64,000 bases of DNA from Planctomycetota bacterium (GCA_020638655.1 JACKIC010000001.1:186001-250000), one strand, 5' to 3'. Shown: positions 1-9,058, numbered from the stretch's first letter. Translations and numbers: made by a program. Notes: a model not told the origin generated them from the letters alone.

Positions 1-849
1 CATGCGCAGCAGCGCCGCGTCGGGGAACGCGCGCTCGGCGCCGACCTCCGCAGCGGGCACCATCGCCAGCATCTCGTCGCGGCGGAACCACGCGTGGTCC
101 TGGTTCCAGGCCTGCCCGCGCCAACCCTCGGTGACCTTCGCCCGCGGCAGGTCGCGACTGTAGACGCGCAGCACCAGACCGTCCGCGGGATACAGCCGCT
201 CGAAGCGCTGGATCGCAGCCGGGTCGAGCGCGGCGGCGGCCCCGCTGCGGTCCTTGGGCGGCAACCGGTCCCACGCGCGCAGCGCCTTCTGCAGCATCGC
301 CGCCACCTCATCTCCCTGCCGCGTATTGCACGAGGCCAGGAACGCGCCGGTCGGCGTCACCGCGTAGATGCCCTGCCGCGTGTTCGACGGCTTCGTCCGG
401 CCGCCGTAGTGCCCCTTCTCGCAGAAGCCCTGGAAGAACAGGCAGTCGGGCTCGGCGTCGCGCTGCAGCCGCGTCACCTCGTCGGCGACGGGCACGAAAC
501 GCTGCACCAATCGCTGCACCGCCGCGTCGGACCAGACGGACCGCCTGGTCGCCACGCCGTTGTTTCAAGTGCAGGCCAGCGGGTGGCCGTTCATCGCCCA
601 CAACAGGACCGGTTTGTCCTGCGCGTGCGCCTGGACGACCGCTTCGCCGAGTGTTCCGAGCCACGGGATCTCCCGCCACTGCAGCTCGTCCGCGGACGGC
701 AGGACGTGGCGCCAATGCGTCGCGAACGTGCTCCGGTCGAGCACCGGCACCGGATCGATCGGCGCGGCCGGCGCCGGCGGCGCGGCCTGGCCGAGCAGCG
801 CGGCGCCCAGCGACAGCGCAGAGACCCAACGGACGATCGTCGTCGTCAT
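1..849 (-). CDS. Thioredoxin-like exported protein, candidate selenoprotein (in-frame TGA), 3' end off window
   Basis: ATG at 849 opens with a signal peptide (residues 1-20, cleaved near LLG|QAAPP). The frame reads to a TGA at 567-565 (codon 95) in the context GHPLACT-TGA-NNGVATRR, then stays open in the same frame for 188 more codons to the window edge with protein-like content (EKGHYGGRTKPSNTRQGIYA, then FLASCNTRQG and a C-terminal Trp-rich stretch). The region before the TGA (KPVLLWAMNGHP) resembles the beta-strand leading to a thioredoxin-fold redox site, so the TGA would make a C-T-U motif. A GC-rich hairpin with a G in the apical loop follows (524-557). Read-through as Sec is my inference; alternatives are a TGA nonsense mutation, a sequencing error or a real stop. 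No selenocysteine machinery is in the window. Confidence 0.6.
524..557 (-). promoter_or_regulatory. Candidate bacterial SECIS-like hairpin downstream of in-frame TGA
   Basis: Counting from the base after the TGA on the coding strand, bases 15-20 (GACCAG) pair perfectly with bases 30-35 (CUGGUC). The loop is GCGGUCCGU, or a longer stem closing on a GUC triloop. A lower stem GCGU/ACGC (bases 8-11 and 38-41) adds four pairs across a small internal loop. Bacterial SECIS elements are known to lie just inside the coding region with a guanosine among the first loop bases roughly 16-37 nt after the UGA, which this fits. The DNA is very GC-rich, so chance hairpins are common; this is supporting rather than decisive evidence. 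Confidence 0.45.
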
Positions 850-984
850 CGCCGCATGCTAGTGCCGTCCACCGGGGGCAGCCTCCGCCGACCTCGGGAA
901 TCGCCGCGGAAGGCGCCCGCAGCCACTTCCTCGCGGCATCGACTATCCTCCGCAGCCCACCCGCCCCCACTCCGGAGCTCCGAG

Positions 985-1848
985 TTGCAGACCATCGCCG
1001 CCCGCTGCCACCAGATCGCGCTGTGCCTGGCCGCCTTCCTGCTCGCCGACGCGAGCCTCACCGCGGCCCCGCAGCAGCCGGGGCGCGCGGAGAAGCGCAC
1101 CTACTTCTTCGAGGACGCCAAGCAGGACATCGAGTACCGCCTCTACGTGCCGAAGTCCTACGACAAGGAGAAGGCGACCCCGCTGATCGTGTTGCTGCAC
1201 GGCCTGGGCAGCACCCCGCACCAGGTCATCGGCTATCAGGGCATCACCACCGAGGCGGAGAAGCGCGGCTACATCGTCGTGGCACCCTACGGCTACAACA
1301 GCCGCGGGTGGTACGGCAGCCGCGGCGAAGGCAAGGAGGGGCCGTTCTTCGGCACCCGATCGGACCCCGACAACCTCGGCGCGCTGAGCCAGAAGGACGT
1401 CATGAACGTGCTCGGCATCGTCGAGAAGGAGTTCCACGTCGACGCGGACCGCGTCTACCTGATGGGGCACTCGATGGGCGGCGCCGGCACCATCCACCTG
1501 GCGACGGAGTTCCCCGACCGGTGGGCCGCGCTGGCCCCCTTGGCGCCCGCGCTCGACGACAAGACGTCGCGGCTCGAGAAGATCAGACACCTGCCCGTGC
1601 AGCTGGTCATGGGCGACCAGGACCGCATGGTGCCCGTCGCCGTCGTGCGCAAGTGGGCCGAGGAGATGAAGCGGTTGAAGATGGACTATCGCTACGAAGA
1701 GATCCCCGGCGGCGACCACGTCACCGCGATCGCGCGCAACGCCGAGATGATCACCAAGGTGTTCGACTTCTTCGACAGCAAGAAGCGCGCGGCGAAGGCG
1801 ACGAAGGGCGCCGACAAGGCGCCCGAGCCGCAGCCCGTCGGCAAGTAG
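985..1848 (+). CDS. Secreted alpha/beta-hydrolase (feruloyl esterase / polyhydroxybutyrate depolymerase-like)
   Basis: Predicted 287-residue exported serine esterase. I chose the TTG at 985: GGAG lies 8 bases upstream and the start gives a clean signal peptide (IALCLAAFLLADASLTAAP). The upstream in-frame ATG at 856 would add a low-complexity Arg/Ser/Pro leader, and the divergent gene begins at 849. The body has an oxyanion-loop motif LLHGLGS near residue 72 and the nucleophile elbow GHSMGG with Ser163. A candidate Asp is in MGDQDRMVP and the candidate His in GGDHV. This is the LpqC/esterase-D-like fold; the natural ester is not visible. The tail (after about residue 265) is Lys/Ala/Pro-rich. 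It stands alone, convergent with the minus-strand gene ending at 1876. Confidence 0.8.
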   Translation: MQTIAARCHQIALCLAAFLLADASLTAAPQQPGRAEKRTYFFEDAKQDIEYRLYVPKSYDKEKATPLIVLLHGLGSTPHQVIGYQGITTEAEKRGYIVVAPYGYNSRGWYGSRGEGKEGPFFGTRSDPDNLGALSQKDVMNVLGIVEKEFHVDADRVYLMGHSMGGAGTIHLATEFPDRWAALAPLAPALDDKTSRLEKIRHLPVQLVMGDQDRMVPVAVVRKWAEEMKRLKMDYRYEEIPGGDHVTAIARNAEMITKVFDFFDSKKRAAKATKGADKAPEPQPVGK

Positions 1849-1875
1849 GACGGCGGCGCGCGCAGCTGCCGCAAC

Positions 1876-4452
1876 TCACCTGGGTACGAACTCGACGCGC
1901 GTCGGCGCCGTGCCCTCGACGGTCACGTCGACCGGATCGAACTGCCCGCCGCCGACACCGCTGTTGCCGAGCTCGAGCCGCAGCTTGCCGCTCGGCAATG
2001 CGAACGGCGCGCGCAGCTCGATCCCGGCGGTCGCTGCGGCACCGTACAGACGGCGATCGGTGAGCAGGCCGAGATACGCGTCGCGCCGGAACAGGCCGGG
2101 GAGACGGACGATCAGGTGGAGGCCCTGATCCTCGCGCAGCGGCTCCGGCAACTTGATCGAGAGCGTGCACGGGGCGCCGACGACGAGGTCACCGGTCGCG
2201 GGTTCTTCGCCTGCCGCGCCAGCCGGGATGTGCACCTTCGCCGGCAAGACGTCCGGGTGCAGCAGCCAGACGTCGTGCGCGTAGAGGTCGCGCGTCGACA
2301 GCGTCAGGCTCGCCGCCTCGCGCGTCGCGCCGAGGTAGTCACCGCGCAGCGGCGCCCACGCGTCGACCTCGTTTCCGGCGATGCCTGCGGCCAGCGAAGT
2401 CAGCGGCGCGAGGTCCGTGGGCACGGCGCCCGTGAGCCGCAGCGCGACGGTTCGCCGCACCGCCCTGCGGTCGACGACGTGCAAGGGCAGCGCCTCGGCG
2501 TCCTCACGGGTCAGCGCGACGGGCGGCCCGACGTCGGTGTCGTGCGCCCACAGCGGCAACGCGTGCGGCCAACGCATCACCAGTGCGCAGCCGTCGTGCG
2601 GCGCGAGCCGGATGGCGCCGTTCCTCGAGCGGCCAACCCCATGCCACGCCATCAGGAAGTGCCCCCAGTTCGAGGTGGCGGTCGTCTGGATGCCGACGAT
2701 CGGCTCTCGCCTGGTGACCACGTCGGTGACCGCGTCGACGGCGAGCGCCGTGCCGCCATCGCGGTATTGCCCCATCTCGCCGGGGCGCACCCGCGGCGGC
2801 TTCTTGCCGTCGCCCAACATGCGGGCGCGGCCGCGGCTGTCGGCCATCGCCGTGAACGAAGACCCGGAGCTCGAACCGTCGGCCGCGAAGGTCCAGACCT
2901 CGTAGCCGAGGTTGGCGAACGGCACCGGCGCGCCACCCTCGTCGACGGCGCGCGCGGTGAACAGCTGCACGGGGTGACCGACCAGTCGCACCACGTTCTT
3001 GGCGCGATCGAATTCGGGCCAATCGAGGCGGTAGCCCGGGGCCATGCCGCGCACGTAGGGCCAGTCGCGCGTCGTCGGCATCACACTGCGACCGTTCGCA
3101 TCGGTGCGCGGCACGGCGCCTTCGGCGGTGAGCCACACCCCGTCGGTGGTCGAAGAGGTCGATCCGGGAATCGCGCCGAGAGGACCGGCGAAGAGTCGCA
3201 CGTCCCCGATCGGTGCGCCGGCGGGATCGACGGCGAGCACCGTGACCGTTCGTGTCGCCGGCTGCAGTTCGACCCGACCGTCCGCCGGCATCGTCCGCAG
3301 ATCGAGGCAGAGGCGCGACACGTGCCCCGGTGCCGTGATCCAGACGCTCGTGCGTTCGCCGAGATCGGCCGGCAAGGAGAACGTTCCGACGGGCGCCTCG
3401 AAACGCTCGGCCGCCGGCCCGAACGGCCGCGGCGCGCCGACCTTCGCCCACACCAGATCGGCAGGGGCGTAGCGCTCGAGCGTGACGTCGTGCACGAGAT
3501 CGCCGGCCGGCGTCACGAAGCGCAGCTCACGCGGCGGCTCGCCCGGCGCGGTGACGCCGCGATCCCAGGCGAGTACGACGCCGGCGTGCGGCGCCGCGAG
3601 TTCGACCGCAACCGTGGGCAGCAGCGGGTCGTCGACGAGATCGCCGTCGGCGCTCGGAAACCAGCGCAGCGTGTCGTCGCCGAGCCGACGCAGGCTGCGG
3701 GTGATGCGGTGGCGGGCGCCGTCACGGTCCGTCACGGGTTCGGCCGCGGGCGGCGCGCCGACCGGAAGGGCCAGCTCCTGCCCAGGGGTGAGCGGCAACG
3801 GCGACGAAGTCACGCCGGGCCAGACGAGCTGTGCGGTCCAACCGGTGCAGGCGAAGTACGCCGTCGTCGGCACCGTGGCCGGGTTCGGCAACAGGGGCAC
3901 CGCGACTTCGAGCACACCGTCCGCCGGCATCTCGAGCAGGTAGTGTTCGCCGGGCGGCGGGCCGCCCTGTTGCAGGAACTCGACGGGCGAGGTCCGGCGC
4001 AGGAGCACCATGGCTCCCGCCGGCACTCCCGCGGCTCGGATCGTCGCGCGATCCTCGGCGCGCTGCGGTGGCAACACCACGTCGCTGCCGTCGTAGAGCC
4101 GAACCGGGTTGGGCAGCAACTCGCGCCACGGTTGGCGGCCGTCGGCCTCGACGACCAGCGCCAGCTGACCGTGGATCTCCCAGTCGAAGAGATCGTGCGC
4201 CGGCGCCATGACCAGCGTGAACGCGCCGCTCGTCGTCGATCGCGCGCGCGGCAGGGGCTCGTGCCGCAGCTCGGCAGCCAGCACCCCGATCACGTGCGGT
4301 CCTTTGCAGACCTCCAGGCGGATGCGTGCTCCCGCGATCGGCGCGCCGTGTTCGTCCCGCACCGTACCATGCACGATGCGGGCCACGTCCGGAGCCTGGG
4401 CGAGTGCAGTCGCGAGGAACAGGGGGAGGATCGACAACGGCGGGATGGGCAT
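1876..4452 (-). CDS. Large secreted protein with carboxypeptidase-regulatory-like (Ig-fold) segments
   Basis: 858-residue exported protein of unknown function. ATG at 4452 gives an ideal signal peptide (ILPLFLATALA|QAPDV); an in-frame TTG at 4470 abuts the upstream stop but adds only six polar residues. The first mature segment (VHGTVRDEHGAPIAGARIRL) is a CarboxypepD_reg / SpaA-like beta-sandwich signature, and related stretches recur (VLAVDPAGAPIGDVRLFAGP; ARAVDEGGAPVPFANLGY), so the protein is probably a chain of Ig-like domains. No catalytic motif, lipobox or membrane anchor is visible. It lies 18 bases downstream of the 4471-6324 gene on the same strand and is probably co-transcribed with it. 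Confidence 0.8.
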   Translation of the reverse strand: MPIPPLSILPLFLATALAQAPDVARIVHGTVRDEHGAPIAGARIRLEVCKGPHVIGVLAAELRHEPLPRARSTTSGAFTLVMAPAHDLFDWEIHGQLALVVEADGRQPWRELLPNPVRLYDGSDVVLPPQRAEDRATIRAAGVPAGAMVLLRRTSPVEFLQQGGPPPGEHYLLEMPADGVLEVAVPLLPNPATVPTTAYFACTGWTAQLVWPGVTSSPLPLTPGQELALPVGAPPAAEPVTDRDGARHRITRSLRRLGDDTLRWFPSADGDLVDDPLLPTVAVELAAPHAGVVLAWDRGVTAPGEPPRELRFVTPAGDLVHDVTLERYAPADLVWAKVGAPRPFGPAAERFEAPVGTFSLPADLGERTSVWITAPGHVSRLCLDLRTMPADGRVELQPATRTVTVLAVDPAGAPIGDVRLFAGPLGAIPGSTSSTTDGVWLTAEGAVPRTDANGRSVMPTTRDWPYVRGMAPGYRLDWPEFDRAKNVVRLVGHPVQLFTARAVDEGGAPVPFANLGYEVWTFAADGSSSGSSFTAMADSRGRARMLGDGKKPPRVRPGEMGQYRDGGTALAVDAVTDVVTRREPIVGIQTTATSNWGHFLMAWHGVGRSRNGAIRLAPHDGCALVMRWPHALPLWAHDTDVGPPVALTREDAEALPLHVVDRRAVRRTVALRLTGAVPTDLAPLTSLAAGIAGNEVDAWAPLRGDYLGATREAASLTLSTRDLYAHDVWLLHPDVLPAKVHIPAGAAGEEPATGDLVVGAPCTLSIKLPEPLREDQGLHLIVRLPGLFRRDAYLGLLTDRRLYGAAATAGIELRAPFALPSGKLRLELGNSGVGGGQFDPVDVTVEGTAPTRVEFVPR

Positions 4453-4470
4453 GGCGTCGCTACTCTGCAA

Positions 4471-6324
4471 TCAAGGCCAGCGATGGAAGCGGATCGTCTT
4501 CTTGGTCTCGCCCGCGCCGTCGCTGCACTGGGACACGGTCACGAATCCCGCCTCACCGACGAACACGCAGTCCGTGATCGGCTTGCCCGGGTACCGCCGC
4601 AGGGTGTCTTCCGGCAGCTCGAAGCTCGCGGTCACGACGCCGCGCTGCGCATCGACGACCGCGCCGTGCTGCGCGCCGACGAACAGCAGTTTGCCGGACG
4701 CGATCCCGGCGAGGCGCATGCCGGCGTCGGCGAACGCGAGCGACCACACGACCTTGCCGGTGGCGATGTCGATGCTCGCCCACGCGGGCTCGTAGCGGCG
4801 CCCCGGCGGCAGCTCCACGACCACGCGACCCGCGTCCTCGACGATCGCGCCGCCGGTCCGCGACGCCACCTGCCAGAAGGCGCGCTGCTCGTCGTTGGCC
4901 ATCGCGTAGACGGTGGCGCGCTGCTTCTCTTCGGCATCGACCGCGCGCACGAAGGTGGCGGCCTTGCCCCGTTGCAGCAGATCGACGACACCGACCGGCC
5001 AGCGCAGCAGGTACGCCGCCATCTGCTCGAGCCGACGGTCGGGGGACTCGACCGACAGCACGAACGCGAGCCCCGTGTCCATGACGATCTCGAGGTCGCC
5101 GACCGCGATCGTCGCCGCCCGATCCCTCGACTCGGGCGGCACCTGGCCGAGCAGACACAACCGGTCACCGACCCAGCGCATCACGGACACGCGCCCGAAC
5201 GGCAGCTCCTTGCTGGCGAGCAGCTCCCCGGACGCCATGTCGAACTTGCGCAGCGTCATCTTCGTGCCCGCCTCGGCGCCGAGGTACTCAGCCTCGATCG
5301 CGAACACGCGGCCCGCCCCCGACGCGTCGAGGCCCGCCTGCCAGAGCGGCGGCCACGACACCATGCCGCCGATCTGGAGCGGCAGGTCGTGCTCCCAGAC
5401 CAGGCACGCGGTCGGCGCCGGCAAGGGCGCGACCGCGGGCCGGCCCACCTTGCACCGCGGCGCCTCGCGCACCTTCCGTGGGCTCAGCAGGAACGCGCCG
5501 CGGTCGCGATCCCAGACGAACTCCTCGGCCTTCCGCGCACCGACCCAGGGCGTCACCTTCTGGTAGGCAGCCAGCCGTCGATCGCGGTCGAGGTCCGGCG
5601 GGAACAGCCAGTCGAGGAAGGCGATGCCGAACGGGAACACCACCCCGGTGACGATCTCCTCGGTGGCGACGTCGCTCTGCAGACGCGCGCCGAACCGCGT
5701 CCAGAAGCTGCGGAACTCGGCGAGCGCCCACTGCGGTCCCTCGGCGCGTTCGCCCTCCTGCAGGGTGCTCGGAAAGCGGGCCAGCAGCGCGCGCACCAAC
5801 TCGGTCGGCACGATCCCGGCCTCGCCGCGCGCCCTCGCACGCAGCCAGTTGCGCAGCGACCTGGGATTCCGCACGTCCGGCCTCGCGCCGCCGCGGCCCG
5901 GTGGCCACGCGACCAGCACGCTCCATTCGTCCGTGTGCCAGGCGACGCCGGCTCTGCCGTCGTAGCTGACCCCCATCTCCTGATCGGTCACCCCGCGCAA
6001 GAACGCCCGACCGTCGATCGCGTCGCGCACCGGCTCCTTCCAGGTCACGGGCACGCGCCAGAACTCGTGCAGCTTGCCCGCGCCGTCGTCGACGAGCTTG
6101 CGGACCGTGACCGTGATGCGGTCCTCGGCGTCATCGGTCGCGACATAACCCAGCCGCAGTTCCTGCCGCCGCTCGTCCCACGACGCGTGGTTCCGCGCGA
6201 ATCCGGCCGGGTCTTCGATCAGCAGCGCCTTCGCGACCTCGGGCAGCTCCTGCGCAGCCAGCGTCGTCGTCGCCAGCGCGACGGCGATCCCGGCGAGCGC
6301 GCGTGTCTGCTGCTGGCGACCCAT
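4471..6324 (-). CDS. Secreted protein of unknown function, possible beta-propeller C-terminal half
   Basis: 617 residues beginning with a signal peptide (LAGIAVALATTTLAA|QELPE). The C-terminal half has repeating short strands of the kind seen in PQQ/WD-like propellers (YEPAWASIDIATGKVVWSLA; LLFVGAQHGAVVDAQRGVV), where a value is compared, reported and assigned to a time or state. I recognise no family and see no enzyme motif. The stop codon sits 18 bases before the start of the Ig-like protein, so the pair is probably one operon with an envelope role. The opposite strand has a 1,434-codon open frame, but its translation is Arg-rich and lacks protein character. Confidence 0.75.
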   Translation of the reverse strand: MGRQQQTRALAGIAVALATTTLAAQELPEVAKALLIEDPAGFARNHASWDERRQELRLGYVATDDAEDRITVTVRKLVDDGAGKLHEFWRVPVTWKEPVRDAIDGRAFLRGVTDQEMGVSYDGRAGVAWHTDEWSVLVAWPPGRGGARPDVRNPRSLRNWLRARARGEAGIVPTELVRALLARFPSTLQEGERAEGPQWALAEFRSFWTRFGARLQSDVATEEIVTGVVFPFGIAFLDWLFPPDLDRDRRLAAYQKVTPWVGARKAEEFVWDRDRGAFLLSPRKVREAPRCKVGRPAVAPLPAPTACLVWEHDLPLQIGGMVSWPPLWQAGLDASGAGRVFAIEAEYLGAEAGTKMTLRKFDMASGELLASKELPFGRVSVMRWVGDRLCLLGQVPPESRDRAATIAVGDLEIVMDTGLAFVLSVESPDRRLEQMAAYLLRWPVGVVDLLQRGKAATFVRAVDAEEKQRATVYAMANDEQRAFWQVASRTGGAIVEDAGRVVVELPPGRRYEPAWASIDIATGKVVWSLAFADAGMRLAGIASGKLLFVGAQHGAVVDAQRGVVTASFELPEDTLRRYPGKPITDCVFVGEAGFVTVSQCSDGAGETKKTIRFHRWP

Positions 6325-6376
6325 GTTGGCGGGCCACCATACCGCAGTCCCGATGCCGCTGCCGGGTCTGCTGCGC

Positions 6377-7402
6377 TCAGCGCGCGACGAGCAGCGCCAT
6401 GCCCAGCGCGGCGAGGCTGACGAACAGCGTGGTCGCGCCCGCCACGAGCAGCGGCCGCAGCCCGGCGCTGGCCAGGTCGCGCACCGAGCTCTTGAGGCCG
6501 AGCGCCGCCATCGCCACGGTCATCGACACCGTGCACAGCTGCCGCAGCAGGCCCGCGGCCGCAGCCGGCACGAGGCCTGCGGCGTCGATCAGCGCGACCG
6601 CGGCGAAGCCGACCACGAACCACGGCACCAACCCGCGCAGGGAACGCGTCGCGCGGTGTTCGCGCCGCGCCACCACCACCGCGACGACCGCGCCGACCGG
6701 CAGCAGGCAACCGACGCGCACCATCTTGAACAGGCTCGCCGCCTCGCCGCACTGTTCGCCGCGCGCGAAGCCCGCGCCGACTGCCTGGGCGACCTCGTGC
6801 ACCGAGCCGCCGACCCAGAAACCGTAGACCTGCGGCGACAGGTCGAGCAGCCCGCCGAGCAGCGGGCACAGCAACATCACCACGGTGCCGCCGAGCGTGA
6901 TCATCGCCAGCGAGCGCACGACCTCCTGTTCCTTGGCGCGCAGCACCGAGTCGACGGCCGCGATCGCCGCCGCGCCGCAGATCGCGTGGCCGGCCGCCAG
7001 CAGCAGCGACTGGTTGCCCGACAGCCCCAGGCGCCGACCGAGCCAGGTGCCGAACAGCAGCGTCGCGCCGACCACGCCCGCGATCGCGGCGACCCCCGAG
7101 AAGCCGACCGCGGCGATGTCCCGCAGGCCGATGCGCAGACCGAGCAGCACGATCGCCGTGCGCAGCAGCGGGCGACAGGCGAAGGCCAGCCCCGGCTCGA
7201 CCAGCGCCGGCAGGGTGCGCACCTGGGCGACTGCCAACCCGAGCAGCAGGGCGACCACCAGCGGGCTCACGGCGACACCGTAAGCCGCTGACCAGGAAGT
7301 GATTGGGACGGCGATGCCGGCGAGGGCCGCGGCCAGCGCCAGGCCCGGCCAGCGAGCACCACGCAAGCCAGCAGTCGGGATCACCACCGCGTTCGAACTC
7401 AT
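6377..7402 (-). CDS. YeiH-family putative sulfate/anion exporter
   Basis: 341-residue polytopic membrane protein of the UPF0324/YeiH (PSE, putative sulfate exporter) family, which normally is about 330-350 residues with around ten helices. Typical segments are PLLRTAIVLLGLRIG, AGHAICGAAAIAAV, the loop FWVGGSVHEVAQAVGAG and KMVRVGCLLP. I chose ATG 7402 rather than ATG 7462, because the latter adds a hydrophilic leader (MIQNETIDWTDD) unlike the family and leaves only 11 bases to the divergent LysR gene. YeiH genes are often paired with a divergent LysR regulator, as here. The transported ion is an inference from the family; none has been shown by this sequence. Confidence 0.85.
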   Translation of the reverse strand: MSSNAVVIPTAGLRGARWPGLALAAALAGIAVPITSWSAAYGVAVSPLVVALLLGLAVAQVRTLPALVEPGLAFACRPLLRTAIVLLGLRIGLRDIAAVGFSGVAAIAGVVGATLLFGTWLGRRLGLSGNQSLLLAAGHAICGAAAIAAVDSVLRAKEQEVVRSLAMITLGGTVVMLLCPLLGGLLDLSPQVYGFWVGGSVHEVAQAVGAGFARGEQCGEAASLFKMVRVGCLLPVGAVVAVVVARREHRATRSLRGLVPWFVVGFAAVALIDAAGLVPAAAAGLLRQLCTVSMTVAMAALGLKSSVRDLASAGLRPLLVAGATTLFVSLAALGMALLVAR

Positions 7403-7473
7403 GGCGAGCACGATCGGCGTTCGCGAGTCATCCGTCCAATCGATGGTTTCGTTCTGTATCATCCACCGTGCTG
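7403..7473. promoter_or_regulatory. Shared divergent promoter/operator region of yeiH-like and lysR-like genes
   Basis: 71 bases between the chosen starts. The part at 7438-7463 is noticeably AT-richer than its surroundings and has a partial dyad (ATCGAT near 7440, GTATCAT near 7456), the kind of place where a LysR-type activator binds (T-N11-A sites). I cannot assign -35 and -10 boxes with confidence. The role is inferred from the divergent layout. Confidence 0.35.
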
Positions 7474-8349
7474 ATGGATATCACGCTGCGGCAGCTCGAG
7501 ATCTTCCTCGCCGTGGCGCGCCGGGAGCACGTCACCTCCGCCGCCGAAGAACTGCGCGTCGCGCAGTCCGCGGTCAGCGCGGCGCTGACCGAGTTGGGCA
7601 GGCGGCTGGGCGGCCCGCTGGTCGAGCGCGCCGGCCGCCGCATCGCGCTGACCGAACGCGGCCGTAGCCTCGTCGCCGAGGCCGACGATCTCGTGCGGCG
7701 CGCGCAGGACCTCGAGCGGCGTTTCCTGGCGGACGGCGATCTCGCCGGCCAGCTGCGCCTCGGCGCCAGCTCGACGATCGGCACCTACGTGCTGCCGCAG
7801 CTGCTCGGCAGCTTCGCGCTGCAGCACCCGAGGGTGGAGGTCGACCTCGAGATCGGCAACTCGGCGGAGGTCGAGACCGCGCTCGAAGAGCGGCGCATCG
7901 ACGTCGCGTTCATCGAAGGACCGCCGGTCGGCTCGCGCGTGGTGGCGCATCCTTGGCGCGACGACCGCCTGGTGGTGTTCGTCGCCGAGGGACACGCGCT
8001 GGCGTCGCGGCGCAGCCTGCCGCTGCGGGAGCTGCCGGCGCAGCGGTGGATCGTGCGTGAACCGGGCTCCGGCACGCGCAACGTGTTCGACGCGGCGCTG
8101 CGCGAGCACGACCTCGAGGTGTCGGCGAGCCTGCAGTTCGGCCACTCCGAGGCCGTCAAGCAGGCGGTGCGCGCGGGGCTGGGCCTGGGCTGCCTGTCGA
8201 TCCTCGCCGTCGAACGCGAACTCGACAGCGGCGCGTTCGTCGCGCTCGACGTGCCGCGGCTCGACCTGCGCCGGCGGCTGTGGCGCATCACGCGGCGGCA
8301 CTCGTACGAGAACCTGCTGGCGACGCGTTTCGTCGAGCACGCGCGCTGA
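7474..8349 (+). CDS. LysR-family transcriptional regulator
   Basis: 291 residues, the usual LTTR length. Residues 1-60 form the winged helix-turn-helix (LRQLEIFLAVARREHVTSAA, then AQSAVSAALTELGRRLGGPL). The rest is the periplasmic-binding-protein-like effector domain (LRLGASSTIGTYVLPQLL near residue 92; IDVAFIEGPP; a WIVREPGSGTRNVFD loop near residue 190). The fingerprint resembles CysB/CbbR-type regulators that act with sulfur or anion genes, fitting the divergent YeiH-type exporter. ATG 7474 was taken as start; GTG 7468 in the same frame is possible. Confidence 0.88.
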   Translation: MDITLRQLEIFLAVARREHVTSAAEELRVAQSAVSAALTELGRRLGGPLVERAGRRIALTERGRSLVAEADDLVRRAQDLERRFLADGDLAGQLRLGASSTIGTYVLPQLLGSFALQHPRVEVDLEIGNSAEVETALEERRIDVAFIEGPPVGSRVVAHPWRDDRLVVFVAEGHALASRRSLPLRELPAQRWIVREPGSGTRNVFDAALREHDLEVSASLQFGHSEAVKQAVRAGLGLGCLSILAVERELDSGAFVALDVPRLDLRRRLWRITRRHSYENLLATRFVEHAR

Positions 8350-8365
8350 GCGCCGCCCGGCAGCC

Positions 8366-9058
8366 TCAACGAATGGTCAGGAACCCGACCGGATCGCCGA
8401 CGATGGCCGCTTCGACGAGCTCTTCGCTCGGCTCGATCGTGGCACCGACGGCCTCGGCCTGCTCGAGGAACCAGGACACCTCCTCGGCGGTCGTGGTCAC
8501 GAGGCCCGGGCGCGAGAACCGCGCGAACAGGTTGGCGGCGAGCTCGCGCGCCTGTTCGCGTTCGGCCACGAACTGCTCGACGTCGATCTGCACGGGCGCG
8601 ATGCGGCCGTAGGCGACGTCGCTGAGCAGCGGCCAGGTCTCGGGATCGGTGAACAGGCTGATGCAGGCGAGGTGGTCGAAGGTGGTGCCGGGCGCGGCCT
8701 GTCGCGCATCGACGGCCTGGTAACGCAGCGTCGCGTCCGGTGCGCCAGCGGCGATGGCCGCGTTGAGCAGTTCACACTCGTCGCCGCGCAGGTTGACGGC
8801 GACGACTTGACGATCGCCGCGCATCGACTCGGCCAAGAGCACGGGCAGCTCGGCGAGGCCCGCGCCGACCCACAGTGACCCGCCGCCGCGCCGCAGCTGC
8901 GGCAGCAGCAACTCGGACAGGGCCATGCCGCAGGCGACGATCGCCTTGCGGCGCTCGCGCAGCTCGGCTTCGCCGTCCTCGTGGAAGTAGATGTCGCCGA
9001 GCGCGGCCCAGTCGAGGCGGTCGAGGATCTCCTTGGTCAACTCCTTGGCGCCGCTCAC
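8366..9058 (-). CDS. Conserved hypothetical protein, possible SAM-methyltransferase-like fold
   Basis: 230 residues. The GTG start at 9058 overlaps the TGA of the DUF971 gene as GTGA, so translation is coupled. After an N-terminal helical part, the stretch SLWVGAGLAELPVLLAE followed by VVAVNLRGDECELLNAAI resembles the glycine-rich loop and acidic second strand of a Rossmann methyltransferase, and FDHLACISLFTDPETWPLL could be motif IV. I do not recognise a named family and the substrate is unknown. Convergent with the LysR gene, 16 bases apart. Confidence 0.7.
   Translation of the reverse strand: MSGAKELTKEILDRLDWAALGDIYFHEDGEAELRERRKAIVACGMALSELLLPQLRRGGGSLWVGAGLAELPVLLAESMRGDRQVVAVNLRGDECELLNAAIAAGAPDATLRYQAVDARQAAPGTTFDHLACISLFTDPETWPLLSDVAYGRIAPVQIDVEQFVAEREQARELAANLFARFSRPGLVTTTAEEVSWFLEQAEAVGATIEPSEELVEAAIVGDPVGFLTIR

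Noticed and set aside
565..567. TGA taken as the true end of a 94-residue gene
   Set aside because: The reading frame continues for 188 codons with protein-like sequence and no second stop, which is not expected after a real stop. Kept as an alternative in the gene entry.
1876..1900. Partial matches to the GGGTAC repeat at about 1883 and 55568
   Set aside because: Only about ten bases match (GGGTACGAAC); too short to call copies of the 33-nt element.
2116..6420. A plus-strand open frame of 1,434 codons opposite the two secreted-protein genes
   Set aside because: Arg-rich translation with no domain or signal; it is the usual antisense shadow of GC-rich codons, while the minus-strand reading shows signal peptides and Ig-like motifs.
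7402..7462. Longer start (ATG 7462) for the YeiH-like protein
   Set aside because: Adds a hydrophilic leader unlike the family and leaves only 11 bases to the divergent lysR start.
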